In this document: piece by piece, positions 12,307-20,540 of the stretch
Position numbering within the stretch: the stretch's first letter is position 1
How the letters are laid out: the number at the start of each line of letters is the position of its first letter
Assembly: GCA_016182975.1 (NCBI GenBank)
Contig: JACPFJ010000019.1
Span: 1-64,000 of the forward strand
Direction of reading: 5' to 3'
Source: Deltaproteobacteria bacterium
GTDB taxonomy: Bacteria; Desulfobacterota; Desulfuromonadia; Geobacterales; Pseudopelobacteraceae
DNA: 64,000 nucleotides
Program-made: the position numbers and the translations under genes
The notes under the pieces: generated by a model
The model's input: the letters and a program-made list of their open reading frames with translations, nothing else
Told to the model about the DNA's origin: nothing
The model's database searches: none

Positions 12307-13161
12307 TCAGACGTCGAGCAGGTCTATGATGCGGGTCAGTTCATCGGAGTCGCCGAAATGGATCTCCAGCTTCCCCCCCCTGGCCCCCAGCATCCGGATG
12401 GCCACCCGCGACTGAAAGCGCTTTTGCAGTTGCTCCTCCAGGGCGCTCATCAGCAGGTCGGGCTGCTGGGGGCGTTTGCCGTGGACGGGATGGGGGTTGG
12501 ACTTCAGCCGCCGCACCAGGTCCTCGACGGCACGGACGCTGAGCTGGCGGTGAATGATCTCGTGGCGGGCCTTGCCGATCAGTTCCGGGCTCTCCAGGGG
12601 GAGCAGGGCACGGGCGTGTCCCATGGTGAGCCGCTCCTCGACGATGTCCCGCTGGACCTCTTCGGGCAGCTTGAGCAGGCGCAGGCTATTGGTTACCGTG
12701 GTGCGGTTCTTGCCCACCCGCCGGGCAACATCCTCCTGGGAGATGCCGAACTGCTCCACCAGCGAGCGGTAGGCCTGGGCCTCCTCGATGGCGTTCAGGT
12801 CCTGGCGCTGGATGTTCTCGATCAGGGCCAGCTCCAGGACCGCGTCCTCGCTCGCCTCGCGGATGACCACGGGGATCTCGCGCAATCCGGCCTTTTGCGA
12901 GGCCCGCCAGCGGCGTTCACCGGCGATGATCTCGTAATGGCCGTCCTTCTTGGTCACCACCAGCGGCTGGATGACCCCCTGCTCACGGATGGATGCGGCC
13001 AGTTCCTCCAACTTTTCCGCGGAAAAATGCTTGCGCGGCTGGTTGCGGTTCGGCCTGATCTGCTCGATGGGGCAGACGAAATAGGTCTTGCTTTCGTCGA
13101 CCGGATCGGGTACCTGCAGGAGCGCGGCCATACCCTTGCCGAGACCGCCTATTCTAGCCAT
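12307..13161 (-). CDS. parB: chromosome-partitioning protein ParB
   Basis: A 284-residue ParB. The N-terminal domain holds the CTP-binding GERRWRASQKAGLREIPVV motif, followed by LIENIQRQDLNAIEEAQAY and a helix-turn-helix region (GISQEDVARRVGKNRTTVTNSLRLLKLP) that binds parS. The C-terminal dimerisation region follows. ATG 13161 starts MARIGGLGKGMAALL and overlaps the parA stop by 8 bases. No parS palindrome was seen in the window. Confidence 0.95.
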   Translation of the reverse strand: MARIGGLGKGMAALLQVPDPVDESKTYFVCPIEQIRPNRNQPRKHFSAEKLEELAASIREQGVIQPLVVTKKDGHYEIIAGERRWRASQKAGLREIPVVIREASEDAVLELALIENIQRQDLNAIEEAQAYRSLVEQFGISQEDVARRVGKNRTTVTNSLRLLKLPEEVQRDIVEERLTMGHARALLPLESPELIGKARHEIIHRQLSVRAVEDLVRRLKSNPHPVHGKRPQQPDLLMSALEEQLQKRFQSRVAIRMLGARGGKLEIHFGDSDELTRIIDLLDV

Positions 13162-13927
13162 TGGCAACCTCCCTCTGGATGATTTCACGGGCCAGTTGCA
13201 TGTAACTGGATGCGCCGCGCGAGGCGATGTCGTAGTAGATCACCGGCTTGCCGTGGCTGGGCGCCTCGGCCAGGCGCACGTTGCGGGGAACGACCGTCTC
13301 GAACACCTGGCCGGGAAAATGGCCGCGGATCTCCTCGGCCACATCCTTTCCGAGGTTGCTGCGGGCGTCGAACATCGTCAGCAGAACACCCTCGATCCGC
13401 AGGAGCGGATTCAGCAACTTCTGGATCAGCTTGATGGTGTGCAGTATCTGCGAGAACCCCTCCATGGCATAGAACTCGCACTGGAGCGGTATCAGCACGG
13501 AGTCGGCGGCGGTCATGGCATTGATCGTCAGCAGATTCAGCGAAGGGGGGCAATCGATGATGATGTAACGGTACTGTTCCGCCAGGCCCGCCAGGGCGAA
13601 TTTGAGCTTCTGCTCGCGCCCGATCTCGGCGGCCAGCTCCAGTTCGGCGCCGGCCAGATCGGCGTTGGCAGGCAGGATATGCAGGAAGGGATGGCCGGTA
13701 TCGACAATCAATCCCCGCGGCTCGGCCTCGTTGATCAGGGCATCGTAGACGGTATGCCTCAGCAGGGCCTTGTCCACCCCGACACCGCTGGTGGCGTTGC
13801 CCTGCGGGTCGATGTCCACGAGCAGCGTCGGCCGTTCCGCGGCGGCCAGCGAGGCAGCCAGATTGACGGCGGTCGTGGTCTTGCCGACCCCCCCCTTCTG
13901 GTTGGCGATACAGATGATCCTGGACAT
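13154..13927 (-). CDS. parA: chromosome-partitioning ATPase ParA (Soj)
   Basis: A 257-residue ParA ATPase. The deviant Walker A motif is KGGVGKTTTAVNLA (residues 11-24), with LLVDIDPQGNATSG and a later IIIDCPPSL Walker B. It acts with ParB in origin segregation. It is the first gene of the par-atp series and reads away from the cytochrome gene, leaving a roughly 200-bp divergent region. Confidence 0.96.
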   Translation of the reverse strand: MSRIICIANQKGGVGKTTTAVNLAASLAAAERPTLLVDIDPQGNATSGVGVDKALLRHTVYDALINEAEPRGLIVDTGHPFLHILPANADLAGAELELAAEIGREQKLKFALAGLAEQYRYIIIDCPPSLNLLTINAMTAADSVLIPLQCEFYAMEGFSQILHTIKLIQKLLNPLLRIEGVLLTMFDARSNLGKDVAEEIRGHFPGQVFETVVPRNVRLAEAPSHGKPVIYYDIASRGASSYMQLAREIIQREVANG

Positions 13928-14133
13928 GGCGAGTTGGGTATCCTGGCTGAAACTGGTTAGTTGCTTTTGTGCCGGTGTGCCGGGGAAGCTGGGAAATTAC
14001 CACAAAGATCCACTCGTGCAAAGAACAATTTTCCGTCACACCATCCGCAGATTTCTTGACTACGGTCAAACTTATCAGCAGCGACTTCTGGCAGGGTACG
14101 AAAAAAATCAAGTTGTTGCGAGGTCATGCCCAG

Positions 14134-14397
14134 ATGCGAAAACAGGCGGTTTCGATTGCAGTCATCCTCGGCGCTCTTGCGCTGCCGCTTCGGGCGGCGG
14201 CCTTCGAGTGCAAGGTCTGCCACAGCAAGAACCCCGGGATGGTGGCCATGCACAAGGCCCTCCAGGGCCGGAACTGCTTCGATTGCCACAGGGTGGGGGA
14301 AAAACTGATGGGCAAGAGCGCCCCCAAGGGCCGGGACAGCCTGCTGAAGAGGAGGGTCACGGAGGCCGAGTGCCTGCCGTGCCATAAGTCGCCGTAG
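14134..14397 (+). CDS. small tri-heme c-type cytochrome
   Basis: An 87-residue exported protein. Signal peptide MRKQAVSIAVILGALALPL ends near residue 22. Three CxxCH heme motifs follow: CKVCH, CFDCH and CLPCH, the last five residues from the C terminus. Small periplasmic multiheme cytochromes carry electrons in metal-reducing Geobacter-type bacteria; the partner here is unknown. ATG 14134 is chosen because the signal peptide begins there. The last 41 bases overlap the convergent rluA-like gene, including the codons of the third heme motif. Confidence 0.88.
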   Translation: MRKQAVSIAVILGALALPLRAAAFECKVCHSKNPGMVAMHKALQGRNCFDCHRVGEKLMGKSAPKGRDSLLKRRVTEAECLPCHKSP

Positions 14398-15274
14398 GGA
14401 CGATCCCCGTCTCCCGCATGAACGCCGCAAACGCCCCGTCCGGCGGGGCCATGACGCGAATATCCACCCCTCTGTCGCTCGTAAAGGCAAGCTCGGCGCA
14501 GTGCAGCATCATCCGCTCCGCCGGCGGCCCGCCGTAGGTGCCGTCGCCGACTATCGGCAGCCCGCCCGCGGCCAGGTGCACCCGGATCTGGTGGGTGCGG
14601 CCGGTCAGCGGGCGAGCCTCCACCAGGGAAAAGCCTTCCGCGGCCGACAGCAGGCGGAACTCGGTCAGGGCCGGCTTTCCACCCGCCATGACACCGTAGC
14701 GTGAGGTCCCCACCTTGCCGATGGCCCCCTCCTCGGACCATGCGTCCTGCTCCGGCCGGCCCTGGACCAGCGCCAGGTAGCGCTTCTCCACCCGGCCGTC
14801 ATGGAAGCGCGCCGAGAGCCAGGCCGCGGCCCGCTTGTGCTTCGGAAAGAGCATCACCCCGGAGGTACCCCGGTCGAGGCGGTGGATCACCCTGGCCGGT
14901 TCAGCGATCCCCTCACGGCGAAACAATTCGGATACCCAGAACTCCAGCGTCCCCTTGAGCTGATAGGGGGTGCGCTGGCTGTTCACCCCGGCAGGCTTGT
15001 TGACCGCAATCAGGTCGTTGTCCTCGTACAGCAGGGCCTCGGGCGGCAGCACCAACTCGCTGAAGCGCCCCGGCTCCATGACCCCGACCTCGATCACGTC
15101 CCCAGCCTTCACGGTGCGCGAGGCCACCCGCACCATGGCGGCGTTGACGGCGCAGCCGCCGCGGTCGATGATCCGCCTGGCCTCGGACTTGCTGACCCCG
15201 TCGAACAACAGCGCGACGGCGTCGTCCAGGCGCCTGCCGCTCAACTCTCCGCCGACTGTTCCCTTGCGTATCAT
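14357..15274 (-). CDS. RluA-family pseudouridine synthase
   Basis: A 305-residue protein with an N-terminal S4 RNA-binding domain (LSGRRLDDAVALLFDGVSKSEARRII) and an RluA-type catalytic domain. The catalytic aspartate lies in HRLDRGTSGVMLFPK, and RPLTGRTHQIRVHLA is conserved. It converts uridines in rRNA or tRNA to pseudouridine; the exact site is not predictable. ATG 15274 opens the S4 domain; the longer frame adds only 12 unrelated residues. Confidence 0.92.
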   Translation of the reverse strand: MIRKGTVGGELSGRRLDDAVALLFDGVSKSEARRIIDRGGCAVNAAMVRVASRTVKAGDVIEVGVMEPGRFSELVLPPEALLYEDNDLIAVNKPAGVNSQRTPYQLKGTLEFWVSELFRREGIAEPARVIHRLDRGTSGVMLFPKHKRAAAWLSARFHDGRVEKRYLALVQGRPEQDAWSEEGAIGKVGTSRYGVMAGGKPALTEFRLLSAAEGFSLVEARPLTGRTHQIRVHLAAGGLPIVGDGTYGGPPAERMMLHCAELAFTSDRGVDIRVMAPPDGAFAAFMRETGIVPTATYGTAGTRPP

Positions 15275-15330
15275 GCCCCCTTGATACCCCGTTTCCGCAG
15301 CTTCATGCAATCATAATTGTAACTTCAGTA

Positions 15331-15484
15331 GTCAGGAGCCAGTATTCAGAAGTCAGGAGAAAAGCACGCTCAAGCAGCTTTTCATAATGGCAGTTCCAAT
15401 TGTAACTACACGTTTCTTCGGACGGTGGAAGCCAACTCTGTCTTCCTTCTGACTTCTGGCTCCTGTATTCTGGATGCTGAATAC
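15331..15484. repeat. family D inverted repeat with caggagccag units
   Basis: This 308-bp gap (15275-15582) between divergent genes holds no convincing ORF. Left arm gtcaggagccagtattcag and right arm ttctggctcctgtattctgg pair imperfectly and contain internal direct repeats (gtcagga, ttct). The word aattgtaac also occurs twice (15315, 15393). Confidence 0.65.
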
Positions 15485-15582
15485 TTACCCATAATTCACC
15501 CAAAACGGCGGTCACTCACGCGAATACATTTTCTGGGATTCGCTGTGGCAAACAGGCCGCGATTCTGCTACCCTTTGCCATC

Positions 15583-16173
15583 ATGATCCCGAACCCATTC
15601 CCCGAAATCCCTCTCCTGCGCGGGCCGGTGCCGCTCTCGCACCTGCTGCTGCGGCAGTTCGTGCGCCCCGGCGACACGGCTGTCGACGCCACCTGCGGCA
15701 ACGGGAACGATACGCTCCTTTTGGCGGAACTGGTGGGCGCGTCCGGCCGGGTGTGGGCCTTCGACATCCAGGAGGAGGCGGTCGGCCAGACCGCCGCCAG
15801 GCTGGCGGCAGCCGGGCATGCCGGGCGGGTGGAGATCATCCGTTCCGGGCACGAGTATCTGGCGGAGCACGTCGGCGGTGGCGTAAGCGCCGTGGTCTTC
15901 AACCTCGGCTACCTCCCCGGCGGCGACCGCACGGTCATCACGCGCTCCGAGACGACGCTGGCCGCCCTTGAGCAGGCCCTCGACATACTGAAACCGGGCG
16001 GCATCCTGGCCGTCACGGTCTATCCGGGACACGACGGAGGCGGCCACGAGCGCCGCAGCGTGGATGCCTGGGCAACCGGCCGCGACCCCCGCAAGTTTCA
16101 CAGCTGGCGCTTGGGTCAGGTGAACGTCCCGACCACAGCCCCCTATCTCGTCATGATCCAGAAGGCCCTCTGA
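15583..16173 (+). CDS. class I SAM-dependent methyltransferase (PF06962 / MnmM-like)
   Basis: A 196-residue methyltransferase. Motif I is AVDATCGNGNDTLLLAEL (residues 33-50), followed by VWAFDIQEEAV and the family-specific FNLGYLPGGD, plus ILAVTVYPGHDGG. These are marks of the PF06962 family, whose YtqB member in Bacillus is now known as the tRNA wobble-uridine methyltransferase MnmM. Function here is inferred from that family. There is no clear ribosome binding site. The stop is one base before the hpnI start, so the two genes are cotranscribed. Confidence 0.85.
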   Translation: MIPNPFPEIPLLRGPVPLSHLLLRQFVRPGDTAVDATCGNGNDTLLLAELVGASGRVWAFDIQEEAVGQTAARLAAAGHAGRVEIIRSGHEYLAEHVGGGVSAVVFNLGYLPGGDRTVITRSETTLAALEQALDILKPGGILAVTVYPGHDGGGHERRSVDAWATGRDPRKFHSWRLGQVNVPTTAPYLVMIQKAL

Positions 16174-16174
16174 C

Positions 16175-17317
16175 ATGCTCCGCAGCCTCCTCCCCTTCAT
16201 GGCGGTACTGCCCGCCACCGCCTACAGCCTGATCTCCCTCTGGTGCGGCCGGCGCTTTTTTCGCCCCTCACCCCTCACCCCTCACCCCTCCCCTCCCGGC
16301 GTCACCATCCTCAAACCGGTCAAGGGGATGGATGCGGAAAGCTACGCCAACTTCGCCTCCTTTTGCCGCCAGGAGTACGGGGGAGAGCTGCAGATCGTGT
16401 TTTGCGCGGCATCGCCCGACGATGCGGTCATACCGGTCATCAGGCAACTCATGGCCGACTTTGCCGACCATGACATATCCCTGGTGGTCAACCCGGCCAT
16501 CCACGGGCCGAACTACAAGGTCTCCAACCTGATAAACGCCTTTCCAAAGGCCAGGCACGCAATCATCATCGTCTGCGACAGCGACATCCGCGTTGCGCCG
16601 GATTACCTGCAATCGGTCACCAGCCACTTTTCCGATTCACGGTTCGGACTGGTGACCTCGCTCTACCGCACCTCCCAGGTCCACGGCATCGCCACCGCCG
16701 TCGAGGCCACCGGCTTCACCGCCGAGATGATTCCCAACGTAATGGTGGCGTTGCAGTTGGAGGGGCTCTCCTTTGCCCTGGGGGCCTCCATGGCCGTGCG
16801 GCGGGAGGCCCTGGCGGCCATCGGCGGCTTCGAGGCCCTGGCCGACTACCTGGCCGACGATTACCAGCTGGGCAACAAGATCCATCGCGCCGGCTGGCGC
16901 ATCGCCCTGGACGCATGTTTCGTGGAGAGCATGATCAAGACCGAGAACCTGATGCCGGTCCTCTCGCGCCAGCTGCGCTGGGCGCGCACCATGCGGGTCA
17001 GCCGGCCGGGTGGCTACCTGGCCTCCGGCATCACCCTGCCCTTTCCGGCGGCCATGCTGGCGATACTGATCGCCCCCACATCAGGCGTTGCCGCAACAGC
17101 CGTGGCACTCCTCTATGGAGTACGTCTGATCGTCAGCACCATCTTCAGCCGCAGCTTCGTCCATGATGGCCTGCTGCCCCGCTGGCTCTGGCTGATCCCC
17201 ATCAGGGACATGCTGGCCTTCTTTACCTGGGCGCTCTCCTTCCTCGGCAAGCGGGTCGAGTGGCGCGGCAGCCGCTTCCGGCTCCGGCCGGGAGGAAAGA
17301 TCGAAGAGATCGTCTGA
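16175..17317 (+). CDS. hpnI: HpnI, bacteriohopanetetrol glucosamine glycosyltransferase
   Basis: A 380-residue membrane glycosyltransferase of family 2, ceramide-glucosyltransferase-like, matching HpnI, which adds N-acetylglucosamine to bacteriohopanetetrol. An N-terminal membrane helix is followed by VTILKPVKGMD, IIVCDSDIRV (DxD), GLSFALGASMAVRR and the QLRWARTMR (QxxRW) motif, then C-terminal membrane helices. Between the first helix and the catalytic domain there is a Pro/Ser-rich stretch ([15 protein letters not shown]) encoded by tandem cccctca repeats. No other hopanoid gene is in the window. Confidence 0.88.
   Translation: MLRSLLPFMAVLPATAYSLISLWCGRRFFRPSPLTPHPSPPGVTILKPVKGMDAESYANFASFCRQEYGGELQIVFCAASPDDAVIPVIRQLMADFADHDISLVVNPAIHGPNYKVSNLINAFPKARHAIIIVCDSDIRVAPDYLQSVTSHFSDSRFGLVTSLYRTSQVHGIATAVEATGFTAEMIPNVMVALQLEGLSFALGASMAVRREALAAIGGFEALADYLADDYQLGNKIHRAGWRIALDACFVESMIKTENLMPVLSRQLRWARTMRVSRPGGYLASGITLPFPAAMLAILIAPTSGVAATAVALLYGVRLIVSTIFSRSFVHDGLLPRWLWLIPIRDMLAFFTWALSFLGKRVEWRGSRFRLRPGGKIEEIV
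16263..16296 (+). repeat. family E CCCCTCA tandem repeat inside hpnI
   Basis: The 7-mer cccctca occurs three times head to tail (16264-16284) and then degenerates. Three units total 21 bases, which keeps the reading frame. The same unit forms one arm of the intergenic element at 45345-45451. Confidence 0.75.
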
Positions 17318-17378
17318 TCCCCACCTGCATCCTTAAAGGTGCCCGATGTGGAGCCGGAAGAGTTCGACCGGCTGTAAT

Positions 17379-17417
17379 TGGGGTCCCCAGCAGGTCGAGG
17401 GCATAGAGCAGGTTCAT
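17379..17417 (-). pseudogene. possible 5' remnant of a TRIC/YicG-family gene
   Basis: From ATG 17417, preceded by GGAGGAGGAAGCAACGCC, the minus strand reads MNLLYALDLLGT, the usual N terminus of TRIC-type (YadS/YicG) cation-channel proteins. Similarity stops after about 12 codons. Facing it, the plus strand has a short coding-like end LKVPDVEPEEFDRL ending TAA at 17376. The 234-bp gap otherwise has no gene. This may be a deletion scar joining two gene fragments. Confidence 0.35.
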
Positions 17418-17551
17418 GGCGTTGCTTCCTCCTCCGGAGGCTTGGCGTGTCGGCCGCATCCCGGCCCGCATTGGCTGCGAGGCGCAGATGATGGTACACT
17501 GGAGGCAAAGACCAATCAATGGTTCATTGCATTTCAGCAGGGAGGTGCACC

Positions 17552-18475
17552 ATGAAGATCGCCATGCAACATATCGTCTTATCCATTCTGACATGCCTGA
17601 CGCTCGCCGCCTGTACCGGGGAAAACAGGGCCATCCCCCCCGACCTGATTCCGCTGCCCAATGCCTTTCAACCCGAGGGGATAGCAGCGCGGGGGAACTC
17701 CATCTACGTGGGGTCCATTCCCAGCGGTGCGGTCTACCGCGCCGACATCACCACCGGAGAGGGAAGCGTCCTCGTCCCCTCCCAGGCGGGGCGCGCCGCC
17801 ATCGGCCTCAAGGTTGACGGCCGCGGCCGCATCTTTGTCGCCGGCGGGGGCACGGGAAAGGCATTTGTTTACGATGCCGCCACCGGCCAGGATCTGGCCT
17901 CCCACACCCTGACCCAGGCAACCCCGACCTTCGTGAATGATGTCGTCCTGACCGCCGACGCCGCCTGGTTCACCGATTCCCGCAATCCGGCCCTCTATCG
18001 GGTGCCGCTCCCCGCGGACGGAACCCTGGCCGGCCAGGATGCGGTTTCGACCCTGGCGCTCAGCGGCGACTTCCAGTTTGTGGCCGGGGTCAACAACCTG
18101 AACGGCATCGCCTCCACCGGACAACTGCTCATTGCCGTGCAGAGCAACACCGGCCTCCTCTTCACCGTGGACCCGGCGACCGGCGTCACGAAGCGGATCG
18201 ATCTGGGGTCGGAAACGGTTGTCAACGGCGACGGCATCCTTCTGGAGGGGCAGACGCTCTTCGTGCTCCAGAACCGGCTCAATCAGGTGGCGGTGATCGA
18301 TCTGTCAGCGGACCTCGCCACTGGAACGGTGCGCACGCGCATAACCAATCCCTCCTTCGATGTGCCGACTACCCTGACGGCTGCGGGTACGAGCCTCTAC
18401 GCGGTAAATGCCCGCTTCGGGGTACAGGTGACTCCCGATACCACCTACACGGTGGTCCGTTTCAATCGCCCCTGA
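17552..18475 (+). CDS. beta-propeller-like lipoprotein
   Basis: A 307-residue exported lipoprotein. The signal peptide ends in the lipobox LTLAAC (Cys about residue 20). The rest has repeating blades with NSIYVGSIPSGAVYRADI, GRIFVAGGGTGKAFVYDA and LLIAVQSNTGLLFTVDPATG, typical of SMP-30/NHL-like six-bladed propellers. Its ligand or enzyme role is unknown. ATG 17552 has GGGAGGTG upstream. A terminator follows, so it is likely monocistronic. Confidence 0.75.
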   Translation: MKIAMQHIVLSILTCLTLAACTGENRAIPPDLIPLPNAFQPEGIAARGNSIYVGSIPSGAVYRADITTGEGSVLVPSQAGRAAIGLKVDGRGRIFVAGGGTGKAFVYDAATGQDLASHTLTQATPTFVNDVVLTADAAWFTDSRNPALYRVPLPADGTLAGQDAVSTLALSGDFQFVAGVNNLNGIASTGQLLIAVQSNTGLLFTVDPATGVTKRIDLGSETVVNGDGILLEGQTLFVLQNRLNQVAVIDLSADLATGTVRTRITNPSFDVPTTLTAAGTSLYAVNARFGVQVTPDTTYTVVRFNRP

Positions 18476-18494
18476 AACGAGGTCGGTACCCAAC

Positions 18495-18523
18495 AAAACA
18501 GCGGCTATCAGTCGCTGTTTTTG
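18495..18523 (+). terminator. intrinsic terminator of the lipoprotein gene
   Basis: Stem aaaacagcg/cgctgtttt (18495-18503, 18513-18521) with a 9-base loop and a T run. It is 20 bases after the stop codon. Confidence 0.8.
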
Positions 18524-18578
18524 TATGGTGCGCCCGACAGGTCGCCCCTTCCTTCACCCCCTTTTCACCAAAATTCCC

Positions 18579-18625
18579 TTGACAGCCGAGGAACTGGGCA
18601 GTAAGTTGGAATGAACGTTCATTCC
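18579..18625 (+). promoter_or_regulatory. tetR promoter with palindromic operator O1
   Basis: TTGACA (18579-18584), 17-base spacer, TAAGTT (18602-18607). Immediately downstream is a perfect 18-bp palindrome ggaatgaacgttcattcc (18608-18625). Its position over the transcription start suggests autorepression by the adjacent TetR protein. Confidence 0.8.
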
Positions 18626-18644
18626 TCTGGAGGTAGCTTTTCCC

Positions 18645-19220
18645 ATGTCAAAACCGGACAAACGTGATGAGATCGTCCGTGCCGCCCTGGAGCTCATTGC
18701 CGAGCACGGCTTCCACGGCGCCCCCATGGCCCTGGTCGCCGAACGGGCTGGGGTGGGGGCAGGAACGATCTACCGTTACTTCGAGAACAAGGACGTGCTG
18801 ATCACCGAGCTGTACCGGGAGCTTGAAGAAAAGATGTACCCCTTCATCCTGGATGGCTACGCGGATGAAGCCCCGTTCAGGGCGCGTTTTCTCCACCTCG
18901 GCACAGCCCTGCTGCGCTATTTTATCGAACATCCCCTGCATTTCCGCTACCTGGAGCAGTTCCACAACTCTCCCTACGGCGTTGCCTTCCGGCGGGATAA
19001 AATCATGGGAAAAGCGGGCGGCTGCGATGTCTTCAGGGAACTGTTCGAGCAGGGAGCGGCCCAGCAGGTCGTCAAGGACTTCCCGCTGGTCATCCTCTTC
19101 GCCCTGGCCTTCGGCCCACTGCTGGCCGTGGCGCGCGACCACATCCTCGGCTTTGTCCAACTGGATGAGACCATGATCGAGCGGACCATCGAGGCGTGTT
19201 GGGACGGGGTGAAGCGCTAA
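18645..19220 (+). CDS. TetR-family repressor of the RND efflux operon
   Basis: A 191-residue TetR regulator. The N-terminal DNA-binding domain (DEIVRAALELIAEHGFHGAPMALVAERAGVGAGTIYRYFENKDVL) is clear; the C-terminal ligand domain is variable. It precedes a tripartite RND efflux operon on the same strand. Related palindromes with GAATGAA/TTCATTC half-sites lie upstream of its own start and 24 bases before the adaptor gene. It therefore probably represses itself and the pump and releases on binding a pump substrate. Confidence 0.92.
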   Translation: MSKPDKRDEIVRAALELIAEHGFHGAPMALVAERAGVGAGTIYRYFENKDVLITELYRELEEKMYPFILDGYADEAPFRARFLHLGTALLRYFIEHPLHFRYLEQFHNSPYGVAFRRDKIMGKAGGCDVFRELFEQGAAQQVVKDFPLVILFALAFGPLLAVARDHILGFVQLDETMIERTIEACWDGVKR

Positions 19221-19261
19221 AAGAGGGGCGGAGGCCGTACCATTTTCGTTGTCCATATCAA

Positions 19262-19277
19262 GAATGAATGTTCATTC
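19262..19277 (+). promoter_or_regulatory. second TetR operator O2
   Basis: gaatgaatgttcattc has the same half-sites as O1 (gaatgaa, ttcattc) with only the central pair unmatched. It sits 24 bases upstream of the adaptor gene start. Confidence 0.75.
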
Positions 19278-19301
19278 AATTTGAGCATCAGGGGTGATTC
19301 C

Positions 19302-20471
19302 ATGCAAACCAAGTACAGAGCCAAGCTTATTGCCACCGCGGGATTCCTGCTCGGTGGTCTGATGATGACCGGATGCGGCAAAAAGAGCGCCGCAAATGCT
19401 CCGCCCCAGGCCGGTCCCCCCGAGGTGGGTGTGGTGGTGGTTCAGCCGCAGCGCGTACCGTTGACAACGGAACTGTCCGGCCGCACCTCGCCCTACGAGA
19501 TTGCCGAGGTTCGGCCGCAGGTCAGCGGGATCATCCTGAAGCGTATCTTCGCCGAAGGGAGCGATGTCAAGGCCGGCCAGGTGCTCTACCAGATCGACCC
19601 GGCAACCTATCAGGCGGCCTTTGCCAGTGCCAAGGCGGCCGAGGCGAGGGCCGAAGCCAATCTCATCCCGGCCCGGCTGAAGGAGAGCCGCTTCTGCGAC
19701 CTCGTTAAAATCAAGGCGGTGAGCCAGCAGGACTATGACGATGTCTATGCCGCGTTCAAGCAGGCCGAGGCCGATGTGGCGGCCACCAAGGCCGCGGTGG
19801 AGACCGCCCGCATCAACCTGGCCTATACCAGGGTCACCGCCCCCATCTCCGGGCGGATCGGCCGTTCGACCGTGACCAACGGAGCCCTGGTAACCGCCAA
19901 CCAGCCCGCGGCGCTGGCCACCATCCAGCAGCTCGGCTCCATGTATGTGGATGTCACCCAGTCCAGCGCCGACCTGCTGCGCCTCAAGCAGAACCTGGCC
20001 AGCGGCCTGCTGAAAAACAGCGGGACAGCCCAGGCGCGGGTCAAGCTGCTGCTGGAGGACGGCAGCGCCTATCCGTTGCCGGGCACCCTGAAGTTTTCGG
20101 AAGTCACCGTGGACCAGGGCACCGGCTCCATCACCCTGCGGGCGATCTTTCCGAACCCGAAACAGACCCTGCTGCCGGGGATGTTTGTCCGCGCCATCCT
20201 GGAGGAAGGGGAAAGCCCGCAGGCGATCCTGATTCCGCAACGGGGGGTCACCCGAAATCCAAAAGGCGAAGCCATGGTCATGGCGGTAGGGGCCGGGGAA
20301 AAGGTGGAGCCGCGGACCATCAAGGTCGTTCGGACGGTTGGCGACAGCTGGCTGGTCAGCGATGGGCTCAAGGGGGGTGACCGCGTCATCCTGGAAGGGC
20401 TGCAGAAGGCGCGGCCGGGGACAGCGGTCAAGGCGGTTCCTTTCGGCAGCGCGCCGGTCTTAAAGCAGTAG
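19302..20471 (+). CDS. RND efflux periplasmic adaptor (AcrA/MexA type)
   Basis: A 389-residue lipoprotein adaptor. The signal peptide ends in lipobox LMMTGC (about residue 26). The MexA/AcrA order is seen: membrane-proximal strand, lipoyl half (VSGIILKRIFAEGSDVKAGQVLYQIDP), alpha-hairpin (residues about 100-170), second lipoyl half (ARINLAYTRVTAPISGRIGRS) and beta-barrel. ATG 19302 is chosen because it opens the signal peptide and has AGGGGTGATTCC upstream; the longer frame uses TTG inside the O2 region. It bridges the RND pump and the outer-membrane channel. Confidence 0.93.
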   Translation: MQTKYRAKLIATAGFLLGGLMMTGCGKKSAANAPPQAGPPEVGVVVVQPQRVPLTTELSGRTSPYEIAEVRPQVSGIILKRIFAEGSDVKAGQVLYQIDPATYQAAFASAKAAEARAEANLIPARLKESRFCDLVKIKAVSQQDYDDVYAAFKQAEADVAATKAAVETARINLAYTRVTAPISGRIGRSTVTNGALVTANQPAALATIQQLGSMYVDVTQSSADLLRLKQNLASGLLKNSGTAQARVKLLLEDGSAYPLPGTLKFSEVTVDQGTGSITLRAIFPNPKQTLLPGMFVRAILEEGESPQAILIPQRGVTRNPKGEAMVMAVGAGEKVEPRTIKVVRTVGDSWLVSDGLKGGDRVILEGLQKARPGTAVKAVPFGSAPVLKQ

Positions 20472-20511
20472 ATCCGACTGATCAGTCGGGTCGGTCCGAT
20501 CGGTCCGATTC
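20472..20511. repeat. short palindrome and gatcggtcc repeats
   Basis: The perfect 14-bp palindrome cgactgatcagtcg (20475-20488) is followed by overlapping ggtccgatc units. It fills the 69-bp gap between adaptor and pump genes. Its style resembles the element upstream of purA. Confidence 0.5.
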
Positions 20512-20540
20512 TTTCTTCCAATAAGCAAAGGAGCCCTTCC

